Shown here piece after piece: positions 1 through 9,089 of a stretch of DNA of 64,000 nt (positions are counted from its first letter, which is position 1; every line of letters begins with the position of its first letter). The notes beneath the pieces were generated by a model. That model had not been told where the DNA came from. It saw nothing but the letters and a program-made list of their open reading frames with translations, and did not search any database. The stretch is from an uncultured Mobiluncus sp. (GTDB lineage: Bacteria > Actinomycetota > Actinomycetes > Actinomycetales > Actinomycetaceae): positions 124,001 through 188,000 of the forward strand of contig NZ_CAMUES010000003.1 of assembly GCF_947087965.1 (NCBI RefSeq), given 5' to 3'. Made by a program: the position numbers and the translations under genes.

Positions 1-1
1 G

Positions 2-2509
2 GATAAGAAAAAGAAAGTCAGCGAGCTGAAAGCCCGGCTGAAAGAAGCTGACGAACTCCTGCTGGCCACTGATGAGGACCGCGAGGGAGAGGCTATTGCC
101 TGGCACCTACTGGAGGTGCTGAAACCGAAAGTCCCCGTAAAACGCATGGTGTTTCACGAGATTACTAGGGACGCTATCAACCACGCCCTGAGCCACCCCC
201 GCGAGCTAGACACCGACCTGGTCAATGCCCAAGAGACTCGCCGTATCCTCGACCGCCTGGTCGGATACGAAGTCTCCCCCCTGCTATGGCGCAAGATTCG
301 TACCGGCTTGTCGGCGGGACGGGTGCAGTCGGTGGCGACCCGGATGGTCGTCGACCGGGAACGCGACAGGATGAGTTTTACCTCTGCTGAATACTGGGAT
401 TTGGTGGCCTGGCTGACTCCCGAGGCGGGCGGCACCGAGTTCTCCGCCACCTTGCGGGAGGTGGATGGCAAACGCATTGCGACCGGCAAAGACTTTGACG
501 AGCACGGAAAGCTCAAGTCCGCGGCACAAAAGGCCGGGGTGTTTGCGCTGGATGGTGCCACGGCGCGAAAGCTGGCTGATGCCATCAGCACGGGCGCGAC
601 CTGGTCGGTCGACGACGTAGACTCCAAGCCGTATCGGCGCCGTCCCCCCGCCCCGTTCACGACGTCTTCCCTGCAGCAAGAAGCGTCCCGGAAACTACGG
701 TTGAACTCGCGAGACACGATGCGCGTGGCGCAGTCTCTGTACGAAAACGGTTACATCACCTATATGCGTACCGACTCGGTCAACCTGTCTGAACAGGCTA
801 TTTCCGCGGCTCGGTCCCTGGCGGTGAGCCGCTTCGGCAAGGACGCAGTACCGGCTAAACCCCGCATCTATGAGACAAAAACGAAGGGAGCGCAGGAGGC
901 TCACGAAGCTATCCGCCCCGCGGGGGAGCAGTTCCAGCTGCCCTCGAGTCTGGAAGGCAAACTCAATGCGCGCGAGTGGAAACTGTACAACCTCATCTTC
1001 CGGCGCACCCTGGCTTGCCAAATGAACGATGCCACCGGCACCACCGTGTCGGTGAAGATTGCGGCGACTCCTGGTGATGGCTCGGTTCACGCCGAGTTTG
1101 GGGCATCCGGAACGGTGATTGAAAATCCCGGTTTCCTCGCCGCTTACGAGGAAGGCCGGGATGAGGGCGATGAACCCGCGGTGACTTCCGGTGAGGGCAA
1201 GACCGGCGAGGCGAGACTGCCGCGGATGCAAGTCACCGACCGGCTAAATCTCAATAACCTGGACTCTGGCGAGGACCGTCAGCATTTCACGACCCCGCCT
1301 GCCCGCTACACGGATGCCTCGCTGGTCAAAGCGATGGAAGAACGCGAGATCGGGCGACCCTCGACCTATGCCTCCACGATTTCTACCATTGTGGACCGGC
1401 AGTATGTGTATCGCCGCGGACAGGCTCTGGTGCCGTCGTGGCTGGCATTTTCCGTGGTGAAACTGCTGGAAGAAAACCTGCCCGGGCTCATCGATTACGA
1501 CTTCACGGCCGATATGGAAGCCGATTTGGATAAAATCGCGGCCGGGCAAGCCGACCGCACCCAGTGGTTAAAGGACTTTTGGTACGGTCACGGTAAAGGC
1601 TCTGACCTGCAAGGATTAGGGCTACAACGCGCGGTGGCGGAGCTGGGGGATATTGACGCTGCCGCCCTGAACACGGTGGAGCTGGGCGAAGGAATCGCCC
1701 TGCGTGTGGGACGCTACGGCCCCTACCTGCAGCGCGGCGAAGAACGCGCTTCGGTTCCCGATACGGTGGCTCCCGATGAGCTGACTCTGGAGATGGCTCG
1801 GGAACTGTTGGAGAAAGGTGCCCAAGGCGACCGGGTGGTGGGGATACACCCCGAAACCGGACTTCAGATTGTCGCCAAGAACGGCAGATTTGGTCCTTAC
1901 GTGGAGGAACTGGCCCCGGAACCGGAAGCCGAAGCGGATAGCGAAACCAAGGCAAAAAAAGCCGCGAAAAAGAAACCCAAGAATCGGACGGCCTCCCTGC
2001 TGAAAACTCAGTCCCCGGACACGATTACCCTGGAGGAAGCCCTGCAACTGTTGAGCCTGCCGCGCACGGTCGGTCAGGACAGCGAAGGCGTGGACATTGT
2101 GGCATCTAACGGGCGGTACGGGCCGTACATCAAGCGCGGTACCGACACGCGCTCACTGGAAAGCGAGGAACAGCTGTTCACGCTGACGACCGAACAGGCA
2201 TTGGCGTTGCTGGCGGCGCCGAAAACTCGCGGGCGGGCGGCGACATCGCAAACGGTGATGATGGAGTTCGGCGAGGATCCCGAAACAGGCCAGAAAGTCA
2301 CCCTTAAGAACGGCCGCTACGGACCTTATGTGACGGACGGAACCACGAACGCGACCGTGCCGCGCGGCACCGACCCCGCCACGCTGACCGAAAGCTCCGC
2401 GTTTGAACTCTTGGCCATAAAACGCGCCAAAGGTCCCACCAAGAAACGCAAAACGCCGGCTCGCAAAACTACGGCGAAGAAAACTACTGCAAAGACCAAG
2501 AAAAAGTAA
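2..2509 (+). CDS. topA: DNA topoisomerase I, 5' end outside window
   Basis: Type IA topoisomerase that relaxes negatively supercoiled DNA. The frame is open from base 2 and already encodes the TOPRIM acidic motif TDEDREGE (bases 68-91), so roughly the first 80-100 residues lie outside the window. The later GTG at 116 is not the start. The catalytic tyrosine is in YITYMRTDS (Tyr codon 761-763). The C-terminus has no Cys4 zinc fingers; instead it carries four GR(Y/F)GPY repeats (near bases 1710, 1880, 2115 and 2315) and a Lys/Ala/Thr-rich tail, as in actinobacterial TopA. Its usual actinobacterial neighbours tmk and holB are 49 kb away in this window. The MFS gene follows after 70 bp on the same strand. 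Confidence 0.97.
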   Translation, partial: DKKKKVSELKARLKEADELLLATDEDREGEAIAWHLLEVLKPKVPVKRMVFHEITRDAINHALSHPRELDTDLVNAQETRRILDRLVGYEVSPLLWRKIRTGLSAGRVQSVATRMVVDRERDRMSFTSAEYWDLVAWLTPEAGGTEFSATLREVDGKRIATGKDFDEHGKLKSAAQKAGVFALDGATARKLADAISTGATWSVDDVDSKPYRRRPPAPFTTSSLQQEASRKLRLNSRDTMRVAQSLYENGYITYMRTDSVNLSEQAISAARSLAVSRFGKDAVPAKPRIYETKTKGAQEAHEAIRPAGEQFQLPSSLEGKLNAREWKLYNLIFRRTLACQMNDATGTTVSVKIAATPGDGSVHAEFGASGTVIENPGFLAAYEEGRDEGDEPAVTSGEGKTGEARLPRMQVTDRLNLNNLDSGEDRQHFTTPPARYTDASLVKAMEEREIGRPSTYASTISTIVDRQYVYRRGQALVPSWLAFSVVKLLEENLPGLIDYDFTADMEADLDKIAAGQADRTQWLKDFWYGHGKGSDLQGLGLQRAVAELGDIDAAALNTVELGEGIALRVGRYGPYLQRGEERASVPDTVAPDELTLEMARELLEKGAQGDRVVGIHPETGLQIVAKNGRFGPYVEELAPEPEAEADSETKAKKAAKKKPKNRTASLLKTQSPDTITLEEALQLLSLPRTVGQDSEGVDIVASNGRYGPYIKRGTDTRSLESEEQLFTLTTEQALALLAAPKTRGRAATSQTVMMEFGEDPETGQKVTLKNGRYGPYVTDGTTNATVPRGTDPATLTESSAFELLAIKRAKGPTKKRKTPARKTTAKKTTAKTKKK

Positions 2510-2579
2510 GCGAAAACCTGCTGGTCTCGACCCCCAACAGCGAGACCACGCCTAGGGGAACCTGTGGAATAGAAAGAAG

Positions 2580-4049
2580 ATGAGCCGCTTGGCCAGTAAA
2601 ACCTTCTATTCACTGCGGTTCGCGAATTTTCGGCTATGGTTTGTCTCGAATCTGTTTGCGGCGACCGCGATGTGGATGCAGCGTGTCGCCCAGATTTGGG
2701 TGGTCCTGGTCGTTTTGACCGACAACGATGCGTTCGCGGTCGGGATGACCACCGCCCTGCAGTTCCTGCCCCAGCTGATTTTCGGTTTCTTTGGCGGGGC
2801 GTTGGCGGATTGGATGGATCGGCGCATGATGCTGCAAATTACCCAATTCGGGGTGGCCTTGCTGGGGTTGATTCTGGGGTTGTTGCTGCTGACTGGCTCG
2901 GCGCAGCTGTTTGAGATTTACCTCATCGCGTTCGTGACCGGCATTTTTGATGCCCTGGCGATTTCCCAGCGCCAAACTTTCATCTCAGAGCTGGTCCCGG
3001 CGGAGTGCCTGCCCAACGCGGTGGGGCTGAACTCGATGGCTTTCAACATTGCCCGCCTCATTGGTCCTGCCCTGGCGGGGGTGCTTATTGCGGTGCTGGG
3101 GCCGGGCTGGGTGTTCGTCATCAACACGGTCATTTTCGTGATTCCGGTGGTGACTTTGGCGCTGATGCGCAGGGATAATTTCTTTGTGGTCAAGCGCGGG
3201 GTGCGGCGTCGTGGCATGATTCGGGAGGGTTTCGCCTACGTGCAATCCCGCTCCGACCTGAAAGCCATCATCTTCCTGATTACCCTGACCGGTGCTTTCG
3301 GGTTCAACCTGCAGATGACCCAGGCTTTCATGGCCACCGATGTGTATGCCAAAGGGCCGGGCGAGTACGGTTTGCTGGGGACGATGCTGGCGGTCGGTTC
3401 TCTCTCGGGCGCGCTGTTGGCGGCGCGGCGCACTCACCCGCGTTTCGCGATGGTCATTTCCGGGGTTTTCTTTTTTGGATTGGCCGAGGCGCTTTTGGCG
3501 CTGTGCCCGACCTATTGGGCTTTTGCGGTCATGTCCATACCCGCCGGGTTCTTCATGATTACCCTGCTGACCGCGGCAAACGCCCTGATTCAAACGTCTA
3601 CGCCCGAAAGTTTACGAGGGCGGGTCCTCTCGATTTACTTCGTGTTCAACCTGGGTGCCACGCCCATCGGGTCCCCGCTGGTGGGCTGGGTTGGAAAGAC
3701 TTTCGGAGCCCGTTGGAGCATCGGTTTGGGGGCGCTGGCCTGCATGGGCGCGGCGATAGCGGTGTTTATCTGGGCGCTGTTTGCTTGGCAGCTGCGGTTT
3801 TCCTGGCAGCGCCGGTGGCCGTTCTTGCTGATGGAAGGCCCTCGGGAACGCCACTACGACTGCGGGCCGAGCCCGCTGCAGACCGTCTATCCCGTAGACC
3901 CCGGCTATTACGGTCCCGAATCGGAGCCGACCGAGGACGCTAGCGAGGCCCCTCGGGAAAACCCGGCCGAGAACACTTCGGAAAACCCCAGCGGCGACCC
4001 TTCTGACGAAACCGGGGAGAACCCTGATAGCGGCCCCGACGAACAGTGA
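2580..4049 (+). CDS. MFS transporter, EntS/MFS_3-like exporter
   Basis: Membrane exporter of the major facilitator superfamily. The arrangement resembles the EntS/MFS_3 branch: it starts at once with LRFANFRLWFVSN, and an ADWMDRRMM loop sits between helices 2 and 3, matching the family signature (G)xLADRxxRR. About 12 hydrophobic segments fill residues 15-410. The last 60 residues form an acidic Glu/Pro/Asn-rich cytoplasmic tail with no recognisable domain. ATG at 2580 follows a weak purine-rich AGAAAGAAG. It lies 70 bp after topA and converges with bcp, its stop being 1 bp from the bcp stop. The substrate cannot be told from the sequence. Confidence 0.85.
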   Translation: MSRLASKTFYSLRFANFRLWFVSNLFAATAMWMQRVAQIWVVLVVLTDNDAFAVGMTTALQFLPQLIFGFFGGALADWMDRRMMLQITQFGVALLGLILGLLLLTGSAQLFEIYLIAFVTGIFDALAISQRQTFISELVPAECLPNAVGLNSMAFNIARLIGPALAGVLIAVLGPGWVFVINTVIFVIPVVTLALMRRDNFFVVKRGVRRRGMIREGFAYVQSRSDLKAIIFLITLTGAFGFNLQMTQAFMATDVYAKGPGEYGLLGTMLAVGSLSGALLAARRTHPRFAMVISGVFFFGLAEALLALCPTYWAFAVMSIPAGFFMITLLTAANALIQTSTPESLRGRVLSIYFVFNLGATPIGSPLVGWVGKTFGARWSIGLGALACMGAAIAVFIWALFAWQLRFSWQRRWPFLLMEGPRERHYDCGPSPLQTVYPVDPGYYGPESEPTEDASEAPRENPAENTSENPSGDPSDETGENPDSGPDEQ

Positions 4050-4050
4050 T

Positions 4051-4521
4051 TTAATCCAGTCCGAGTTCTTTGCGCAGGCGGGCGACATGCCCGGTCGCCC
4101 GCACGTTGTATTTCGCGGAAACCAGCGTGCCATCCGGGCTGACTACGAACGTGGAGCGCACCACCCCGAGCTTTTTCGTCAGGGGTTTCACCTGCCACAC
4201 GCCGTAGTCAGACAGGACTGTATGCTCCGGGTCGGAGCCCAAGGCGAAGTTCAGGGTCTGTTTGTCGCGGAACTTTTCCAGGGCGGGCATTTGGTCCGGG
4301 CTAATCCCGATGACCGTGTATCCCGCGGATTTCAGGGAGTTCAGGGAATCGCGGAAGTCACAAGCCTCCGTGGTGCAGCCCGGGGTCATCGCGCGGGGGT
4401 AAAAGTACACGACCACCCCGGCTTTCGCGGCTTGACGAGCCTCGGCCAGGTGGAAGGTTCCTGCGGTGGTTTCGATTGTAAAGTCCGGGGCCGCATCGCC
4501 CACGTTGAGTTTCTGTTCCAT
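4051..4521 (-). CDS. bcp: Thioredoxin-dependent peroxiredoxin, BCP/PrxQ type
   Basis: Cytoplasmic thiol peroxidase that reduces H2O2 and organic hydroperoxides. The 156 residues match the normal PrxQ/BCP length. The peroxidatic cysteine is Cys49 in TPGCTTEAC, and Cys54 five residues later is the expected resolving cysteine of the atypical 2-Cys form. The usual KxGVVVYFYPR strand precedes them. TAGGAT (4528-4533 on the minus strand) lies exactly 6 nt before the ATG; this can be read either as a leaderless -10 box or as an AGGA ribosome site. Convergent with the MFS gene at 2580-4049. Confidence 0.95.
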   Translation of the reverse strand: MEQKLNVGDAAPDFTIETTAGTFHLAEARQAAKAGVVVYFYPRAMTPGCTTEACDFRDSLNSLKSAGYTVIGISPDQMPALEKFRDKQTLNFALGSDPEHTVLSDYGVWQVKPLTKKLGVVRSTFVVSPDGTLVSAKYNVRATGHVARLRKELGLD

Positions 4522-4527
4522 GTTTCT

Positions 4528-4533
4528 ATCCTA
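4528..4533 (-). promoter_or_regulatory. -10 box TAGGAT, 6 nt before bcp ATG
   Basis: TAGGAT then 6 nt then ATG. Same spacing as seven other genes here, suggesting a leaderless transcript. The embedded AGGA could instead act as a Shine-Dalgarno site. Confidence 0.5.
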
Positions 4534-4630
4534 CGACCCGCCCGGCATTTCGCCCTGCCCGGCGACCCCGCAACGCACCGTAACGGCACCGGAAACCGGA
4601 GCCAACCCCTTGTGAAGCAAGCGAGTGCGA

Positions 4631-6760
4631 CTACTGTTCAGCGATGGTGACCAACAAATCCTCAGGATGGACGGTGTAGCGAATCAGCGCGCCGCTGGCA
4701 TCGTAGCGTGGCGGAAGGACGGCGGGCGTTTCGTACTGGCCATCAGCGCCACGGCGGCGAAAACCGATTAGCACTTCGTTCTTTTGGGCCGTGAGCGCCA
4801 ACATTTCAAAAAAGTTGAAGGCTTTGGGGGAATCGGAAAATCCCAGGTAGGAGCCAGCTTTGCGCATATAGAGTTCGGAACCGTTGGGGCTGAGCAACTC
4901 CCGGAAAACTAGGTACAAATCGCGGCTCTCTGAGATTTGCGCAATAATCAGGGCGGTAACGCTGGTGCCCACCACATAATCCTCGTTGCCGGTGTATTCG
5001 GCGAGTCTCCGATTTTGCTCAAGGTTCATTTCACAGGTGATGGAGTAAGGCTCGGACGCCAGGGTACAGAGTTGACGGACATAAAGGAGGCGCGAAAGCG
5101 TTTTTTCATCCGCCAGACTCATCCGGTTGTACAAGTCGTCCGGGTCGGGGTGTGCCTCGTCGGCTTGTTCCCACTGGAAGTCGGACAGCAGCAAAATGCT
5201 GCGAGTGCAGTCCCAGCTGGGGCCGCAGCCCGCGGACGCGGGTTCAGGAGTGGGCAGCCACTTCGCCAGTTCCTCATAGGAATCGATATTGCAAGCCGCG
5301 TAGCGAACATCGAGACCTTTGGGGCAAAAATTATTCGCTTGGGCAATCTTAGAGGCATTGTCCAACACCAGAATTGAAGCATTGTCGCTGAGGAATCCGC
5401 TAAAGCCCTCCAGCACGGAGGGGAGCAGGTCGTTAGCCCCGATAATGACGATGTTGCCCCGTGGTTTATCCGGAACCGTCCAGGGCTTCGGGTCATTTGA
5501 CCAATCGCAGACTTTCTCGGTCAGTTCCTCGACCCCGTTGTCCTCCTCAACCAGATAGAGTTTCTCAAAACCGCGCAGCGTTCCCGGATTTGTTTCGTTG
5601 ACTATGGAGGGAAACAGCAGACTGTGAGGAATTTGCCGGCGATTGAGTTTGTCGTCCACGCTCAGCCGCGGCGCGTCTTGACTCGTATAGCCGCCGATAG
5701 CCACCGCATTCTTAAGGTATTGATTGATTTCATAAATCGGGATGTTCTCAAGAGGTAGGGGGGTGCCGTTAAGCCGCAGGTTTGCGGTATCGGCGGAGTA
5801 AATTTCGCTATCTTGGTAGTTGAACAGCATGTTAAATACTTGGGATAGCCCCGGCTGGCGAGCGGAATTCGCCATGATTCTGGACATAAATTCTTCGTAG
5901 CAAATGACTTCGAGAAACTCTCCGCCGGCGATATAAGCGGCATTAATGTTCTTTTTCTGGTGAATAACCGCTGTGATATGAGGCCCGGGGCGCCGCGGTT
6001 GGTTTTGTTCCGACCCGGCCGCCACGTTTTCCAGATACTTCCGGCAAGCCATAATGGCTTTGATGGTGTAAAAGTCACTGTTGGCGTTGATGATGACGGA
6101 ATGGCAGTGTTCCAGGGAGCACATCGCCAAATCGTTTTCGGCGTAAATTTCGCCTTTGCGGCAAATGACCCGAGTGTGTTTTTGGTACTTACGCTGCGAG
6201 GTTCCGTCTTGCAGACCCAAGCGAAACCGGTTGTGGATAGTGTCCTCCAGCTCTCGCGGGTCATGGTCCGAGGAAAGAATCACCACAGTTTTCTTGGGTT
6301 CACTGAGGTTGGCCAGAAAAAGCTGTTCCAAAATATTGAACGCGATTTCGTTGAAGCCCAAGAGGACGGTGTGGTTACGTTCCAGGACATGAGATTTACC
6401 CTGATTGAGCATATCCATATAGTTTTCCAGGCCGTTATTGATAATCCCGATAAACGTGGCCAAGAAAAAAATGCCGTACAGAGTGGCTAACAACATGAAA
6501 AACACGAAAACTTTTGAATAGACTTCTTCGTCCCCGTTGAGGTTTCCGGGGTCAAAAGTCCGCATCAGCGTGACCCACAGCTGTTTGCCCGGATCCATCG
6601 GCGTGCGCTCAAAGATACGGGTCAACACAAAAATTATGAAAATAAACACGATGCTGAGCAGACCCAGCAGGAAAATTTTCCCCAACATGCCTTTGGACAT
6701 GAGGTTGTCGAAACGGTATTTAAACCGCTCACCCAGCCCCGGTTTTTCATGTTCTGCCAT
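4631..6760 (-). CDS. CASTOR/POLLUX-like ion channel or RCK-domain membrane protein
   Basis: Predicted ion-channel-type membrane protein of about 709 residues. Two strong hydrophobic segments lie near residues 30-52 and 88-112. They are followed by a Rossmann-like regulatory domain that begins HTVLLGFNE, the nucleotide-binding loop position of RCK/TrkA-type domains. A second such domain begins at NIVIIGAND near residue 430. This order matches the bacterial relatives of the plant CASTOR/POLLUX/DMI1 channels. The reading frame extends to a GTG at 6775, but GAGGA lies 8 nt before the ATG at 6760 (MAEHEKPG), so that start is preferred. It stands alone, between bcp and an MFS gene. The ion and ligand are unknown. 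Confidence 0.75.
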   Translation of the reverse strand: MAEHEKPGLGERFKYRFDNLMSKGMLGKIFLLGLLSIVFIFIIFVLTRIFERTPMDPGKQLWVTLMRTFDPGNLNGDEEVYSKVFVFFMLLATLYGIFFLATFIGIINNGLENYMDMLNQGKSHVLERNHTVLLGFNEIAFNILEQLFLANLSEPKKTVVILSSDHDPRELEDTIHNRFRLGLQDGTSQRKYQKHTRVICRKGEIYAENDLAMCSLEHCHSVIINANSDFYTIKAIMACRKYLENVAAGSEQNQPRRPGPHITAVIHQKKNINAAYIAGGEFLEVICYEEFMSRIMANSARQPGLSQVFNMLFNYQDSEIYSADTANLRLNGTPLPLENIPIYEINQYLKNAVAIGGYTSQDAPRLSVDDKLNRRQIPHSLLFPSIVNETNPGTLRGFEKLYLVEEDNGVEELTEKVCDWSNDPKPWTVPDKPRGNIVIIGANDLLPSVLEGFSGFLSDNASILVLDNASKIAQANNFCPKGLDVRYAACNIDSYEELAKWLPTPEPASAGCGPSWDCTRSILLLSDFQWEQADEAHPDPDDLYNRMSLADEKTLSRLLYVRQLCTLASEPYSITCEMNLEQNRRLAEYTGNEDYVVGTSVTALIIAQISESRDLYLVFRELLSPNGSELYMRKAGSYLGFSDSPKAFNFFEMLALTAQKNEVLIGFRRRGADGQYETPAVLPPRYDASGALIRYTVHPEDLLVTIAEQ

Positions 6761-6856
6761 TTGATTGTTCCTCACTAGGGATACGTGTCGCGAGCATCGC
6801 TCGCACCGTTACAGTTTAGGTCCGGGGTGGGTACGGTTAACCGGTTTTCGCGAAGT

Positions 6857-8233
6857 TTAGTACCCGGAGGCGGACAGAGGTTTGATGTGGCGCAAGATCA
6901 ACGCCAGGATGATGACCACAACTGCCAGGGAGCCAGAAATCGCCACTACGCCCGGCCAGCCCAGGGCGGTCCAACCAAAACCAGCCAAAGTGCCGAAAAT
7001 CGAGCCGCCGGCATAGTAAACAATCGAGTAGGCTGACGAAGCCTGGCCGGTGGCGCCTACCCCGGACACCGCTCGGGCCGTAACCCAGCCGGTCGCGACG
7101 GAATGAACCGCAAAAAACCCGATGGTAAACACCACCAGACCCGCGAAAATCGCCCACAACGGCTTGGCCAACATCATCAAAATCCCCACCAGATAGATGA
7201 TGCCGGCGACCGGAACTACTGCCCGCCTGCCAAAACGAGAAGCCAGGCTGCCCGCTGTGGAAGCCGCAAACGAGCCGAACAGGTTGACCAGGAAAATCAG
7301 GGAAACAATCCAGGTCGCCATAAAGTAGGGCGCGCCGGTCAAACGGTAGGGCATCATGTTGAGGATACTTTGATAAGCGCCCAGCGCGGTGCCGCCAATC
7401 ACGAACAGCAGCAGCAAACCGGGTTCGGTCAGGACATCCTTGGTGTGTTGCATTAGGGCTTTCAGCCCCGGCTCGGCCTTAGAGAAACCCTCTTGTTTGG
7501 GCAAAAGCAGCCACACCAGCACTGTCCCGACCACGCCGATGCACCCCAGGATAGTGATGGTCATGTCCCAGCCCACCAGGTGAGACAGAAACCCGGAGAG
7601 AATCCGGCCCAACATACCGCCAATCGCGGTGCCGGCCACGTAGGAACCGGCCGCCTTGGGCAGCTCAGCTGAACAGATTTCTTCAGCCAGGTAAGCTGTG
7701 GCCACCGCGGGCAAACCCGCTAAAGCCATGCCTTGCACAAAACGCCCGACCATCAAAAAGCCCCAGTTCGGGGTAAAACCTAAGATGATACCCAGGAGGG
7801 AAGCCACGAACAGAGAAATCAAAATAATCGGACGGCGTCCCAGACGCTCCGAGGACGGCCCGATAAAGAACATCGAGATAGCCAACGCCAGGGTCGTCAG
7901 CGACAGTGCCAGCGAGGCTGTGACCGGGGGGATAGAGAAAAACTTCGAAATGTCCGGCAGTAGCACCTGCACCTCATAAATCTGGGCGAAAGTCACGAAA
8001 CCGGCTACGAACAGGGCAAACTTGATGCGCCGGTATTCCGGGTCGTGACTGGTGTAGCCGGTGAAAGCCGCTTGGGCGGTAGGGCGCAGCGCAGTCAGGG
8101 GCAGTTTCTCGACCGGAACGGGAATGCCGCCCGGTTCGGTGCGGGCGGCATCAATCATGGCAGGGTCGGGGGAAGCCAGGATACTGTCGGGCTGACGAGG
8201 ACCAGGAGCCTTAGATTTGCGAACTGACGACAT
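6857..8233 (-). CDS. MFS transporter, YnfM-like
   Basis: Twelve-helix MFS protein, 458 residues, resembling the E. coli YnfM group. The N-terminal half has GFVTFAQIYEVQVLLP, the loop signature GPSSERLGRRP between helices 2 and 3, and GLPAVATAYLAEE. A cytoplasmic N-terminal extension of about 75 residues rich in Pro and Ala precedes helix 1 and is longer than usual. No Shine-Dalgarno site is visible; a TATACT box lies exactly 6 nt before the ATG, suggesting a leaderless message. Single gene, with 96 bp to the CASTOR/POLLUX-like gene downstream. Substrate unknown, probably efflux. Confidence 0.85.
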   Translation of the reverse strand: MSSVRKSKAPGPRQPDSILASPDPAMIDAARTEPGGIPVPVEKLPLTALRPTAQAAFTGYTSHDPEYRRIKFALFVAGFVTFAQIYEVQVLLPDISKFFSIPPVTASLALSLTTLALAISMFFIGPSSERLGRRPIILISLFVASLLGIILGFTPNWGFLMVGRFVQGMALAGLPAVATAYLAEEICSAELPKAAGSYVAGTAIGGMLGRILSGFLSHLVGWDMTITILGCIGVVGTVLVWLLLPKQEGFSKAEPGLKALMQHTKDVLTEPGLLLLFVIGGTALGAYQSILNMMPYRLTGAPYFMATWIVSLIFLVNLFGSFAASTAGSLASRFGRRAVVPVAGIIYLVGILMMLAKPLWAIFAGLVVFTIGFFAVHSVATGWVTARAVSGVGATGQASSAYSIVYYAGGSIFGTLAGFGWTALGWPGVVAISGSLAVVVIILALILRHIKPLSASGY

Positions 8234-8239
8234 ACGGCC

Positions 8240-8245
8240 AGTATA
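8240..8245 (-). promoter_or_regulatory. -10 box TATACT, 6 nt before MFS ATG
   Basis: TATACT-GGCCGT-ATG on the minus strand with no ribosome binding site between, as expected for a leaderless mRNA of the YnfM-like gene. Confidence 0.6.
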
Positions 8246-8366
8246 TTCCTCAGCCGCGCGCCCGCTGACATTGCGAAACCGCGCTTATCAGGCCGCACCG
8301 CAGATGCGGGCCGCGGGTGCCCTACCGTTTCAGGCGGGGCAGCGTGACTCGTGCAGGGACGAGGGA

Positions 8367-9089
8367 CTACTCGGTGTACAGCGGAGCGAGCCGCGCATAG
8401 AAACGCGACGAGAAATCCTCAAAATCCTGCGCCATGCCCTGAGCGGTATCCGTGGAATCCGCCAGGGAGAGCGCCAAAACGGCGTTGCCTTCCGGGACGT
8501 AACACACGTCCAAAGTCTGGCTGACCCGATTCCGAGTCACGGTTTGGCGGTATCCGCTCGGGCAAGATACGGCGGGATCATTGAACTTGAGAGTCATCTT
8601 CACGGTGCCGGTCGGGGCGCTCACTGTCACTTCCTCGCAGTTCCTGGTCATCGTGTCCAGATTGTTAATCATCGACCGCACATCCTGCTCGGAGGGGGCC
8701 AGGAACACCTGAGCTGCGGCCTTTCCGTCAGGCGCTTGGGCCGCCAGGGAGGGCCAGTGCAGCAGGGGAAGGTTGAAAGAATTGCGCATCATGGCTTGGC
8801 AGCCGGAACCGGCGGGCTCAAACTTCAGTCCGGCCGGATTTTTCAGGTCGCGTACCTGGTCCCCGGCCAGGTCAACCTGTTGGCGCAGCTGGGTAGATTC
8901 GTCCTCGTTGAACGGTGTGAGCGAGTGCCCCGCCAGTTTCAGGTCGGCAAAAATGGCGGCCGTCGCACCGATGTCAGGAGAGCCGGGCGCCGGTTTCGCG
9001 TCAACTTTGCTTTGATCTGAGGCGCATCCGGTTAGGCTCAGCGTCACCAGGCCGGCCGCGGCAATCATCGAAATAAGCTGGCGTTTCAT
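8367..9089 (-). CDS. Predicted lipoprotein of unknown function
   Basis: A 240-residue protein with a lipoprotein signal peptide: MKRQ, a hydrophobic stretch, then the lipobox LTGC with the acylated cysteine at about residue 22. The rest is hydrophilic, and I recognise no domain. Four further cysteines occur (SGCQAM, RNCEE, AVSCPSG, DVCYVP) and could form two disulphides outside the cell. Its ATG overlaps the stop of the upstream UMF1-type transporter gene (ATGA), so the two are probably translated together and may act together at the membrane. That link is inference. Confidence 0.8.
   Translation of the reverse strand: MKRQLISMIAAAGLVTLSLTGCASDQSKVDAKPAPGSPDIGATAAIFADLKLAGHSLTPFNEDESTQLRQQVDLAGDQVRDLKNPAGLKFEPAGSGCQAMMRNSFNLPLLHWPSLAAQAPDGKAAAQVFLAPSEQDVRSMINNLDTMTRNCEEVTVSAPTGTVKMTLKFNDPAVSCPSGYRQTVTRNRVSQTLDVCYVPEGNAVLALSLADSTDTAQGMAQDFEDFSSRFYARLAPLYTE

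Noticed and set aside
8217..9020. 267-codon + strand frame over the lipoprotein gene
   Set aside because: The opposite strand has a clear lipoprotein signal peptide and coupled start; the + frame lacks any signal.
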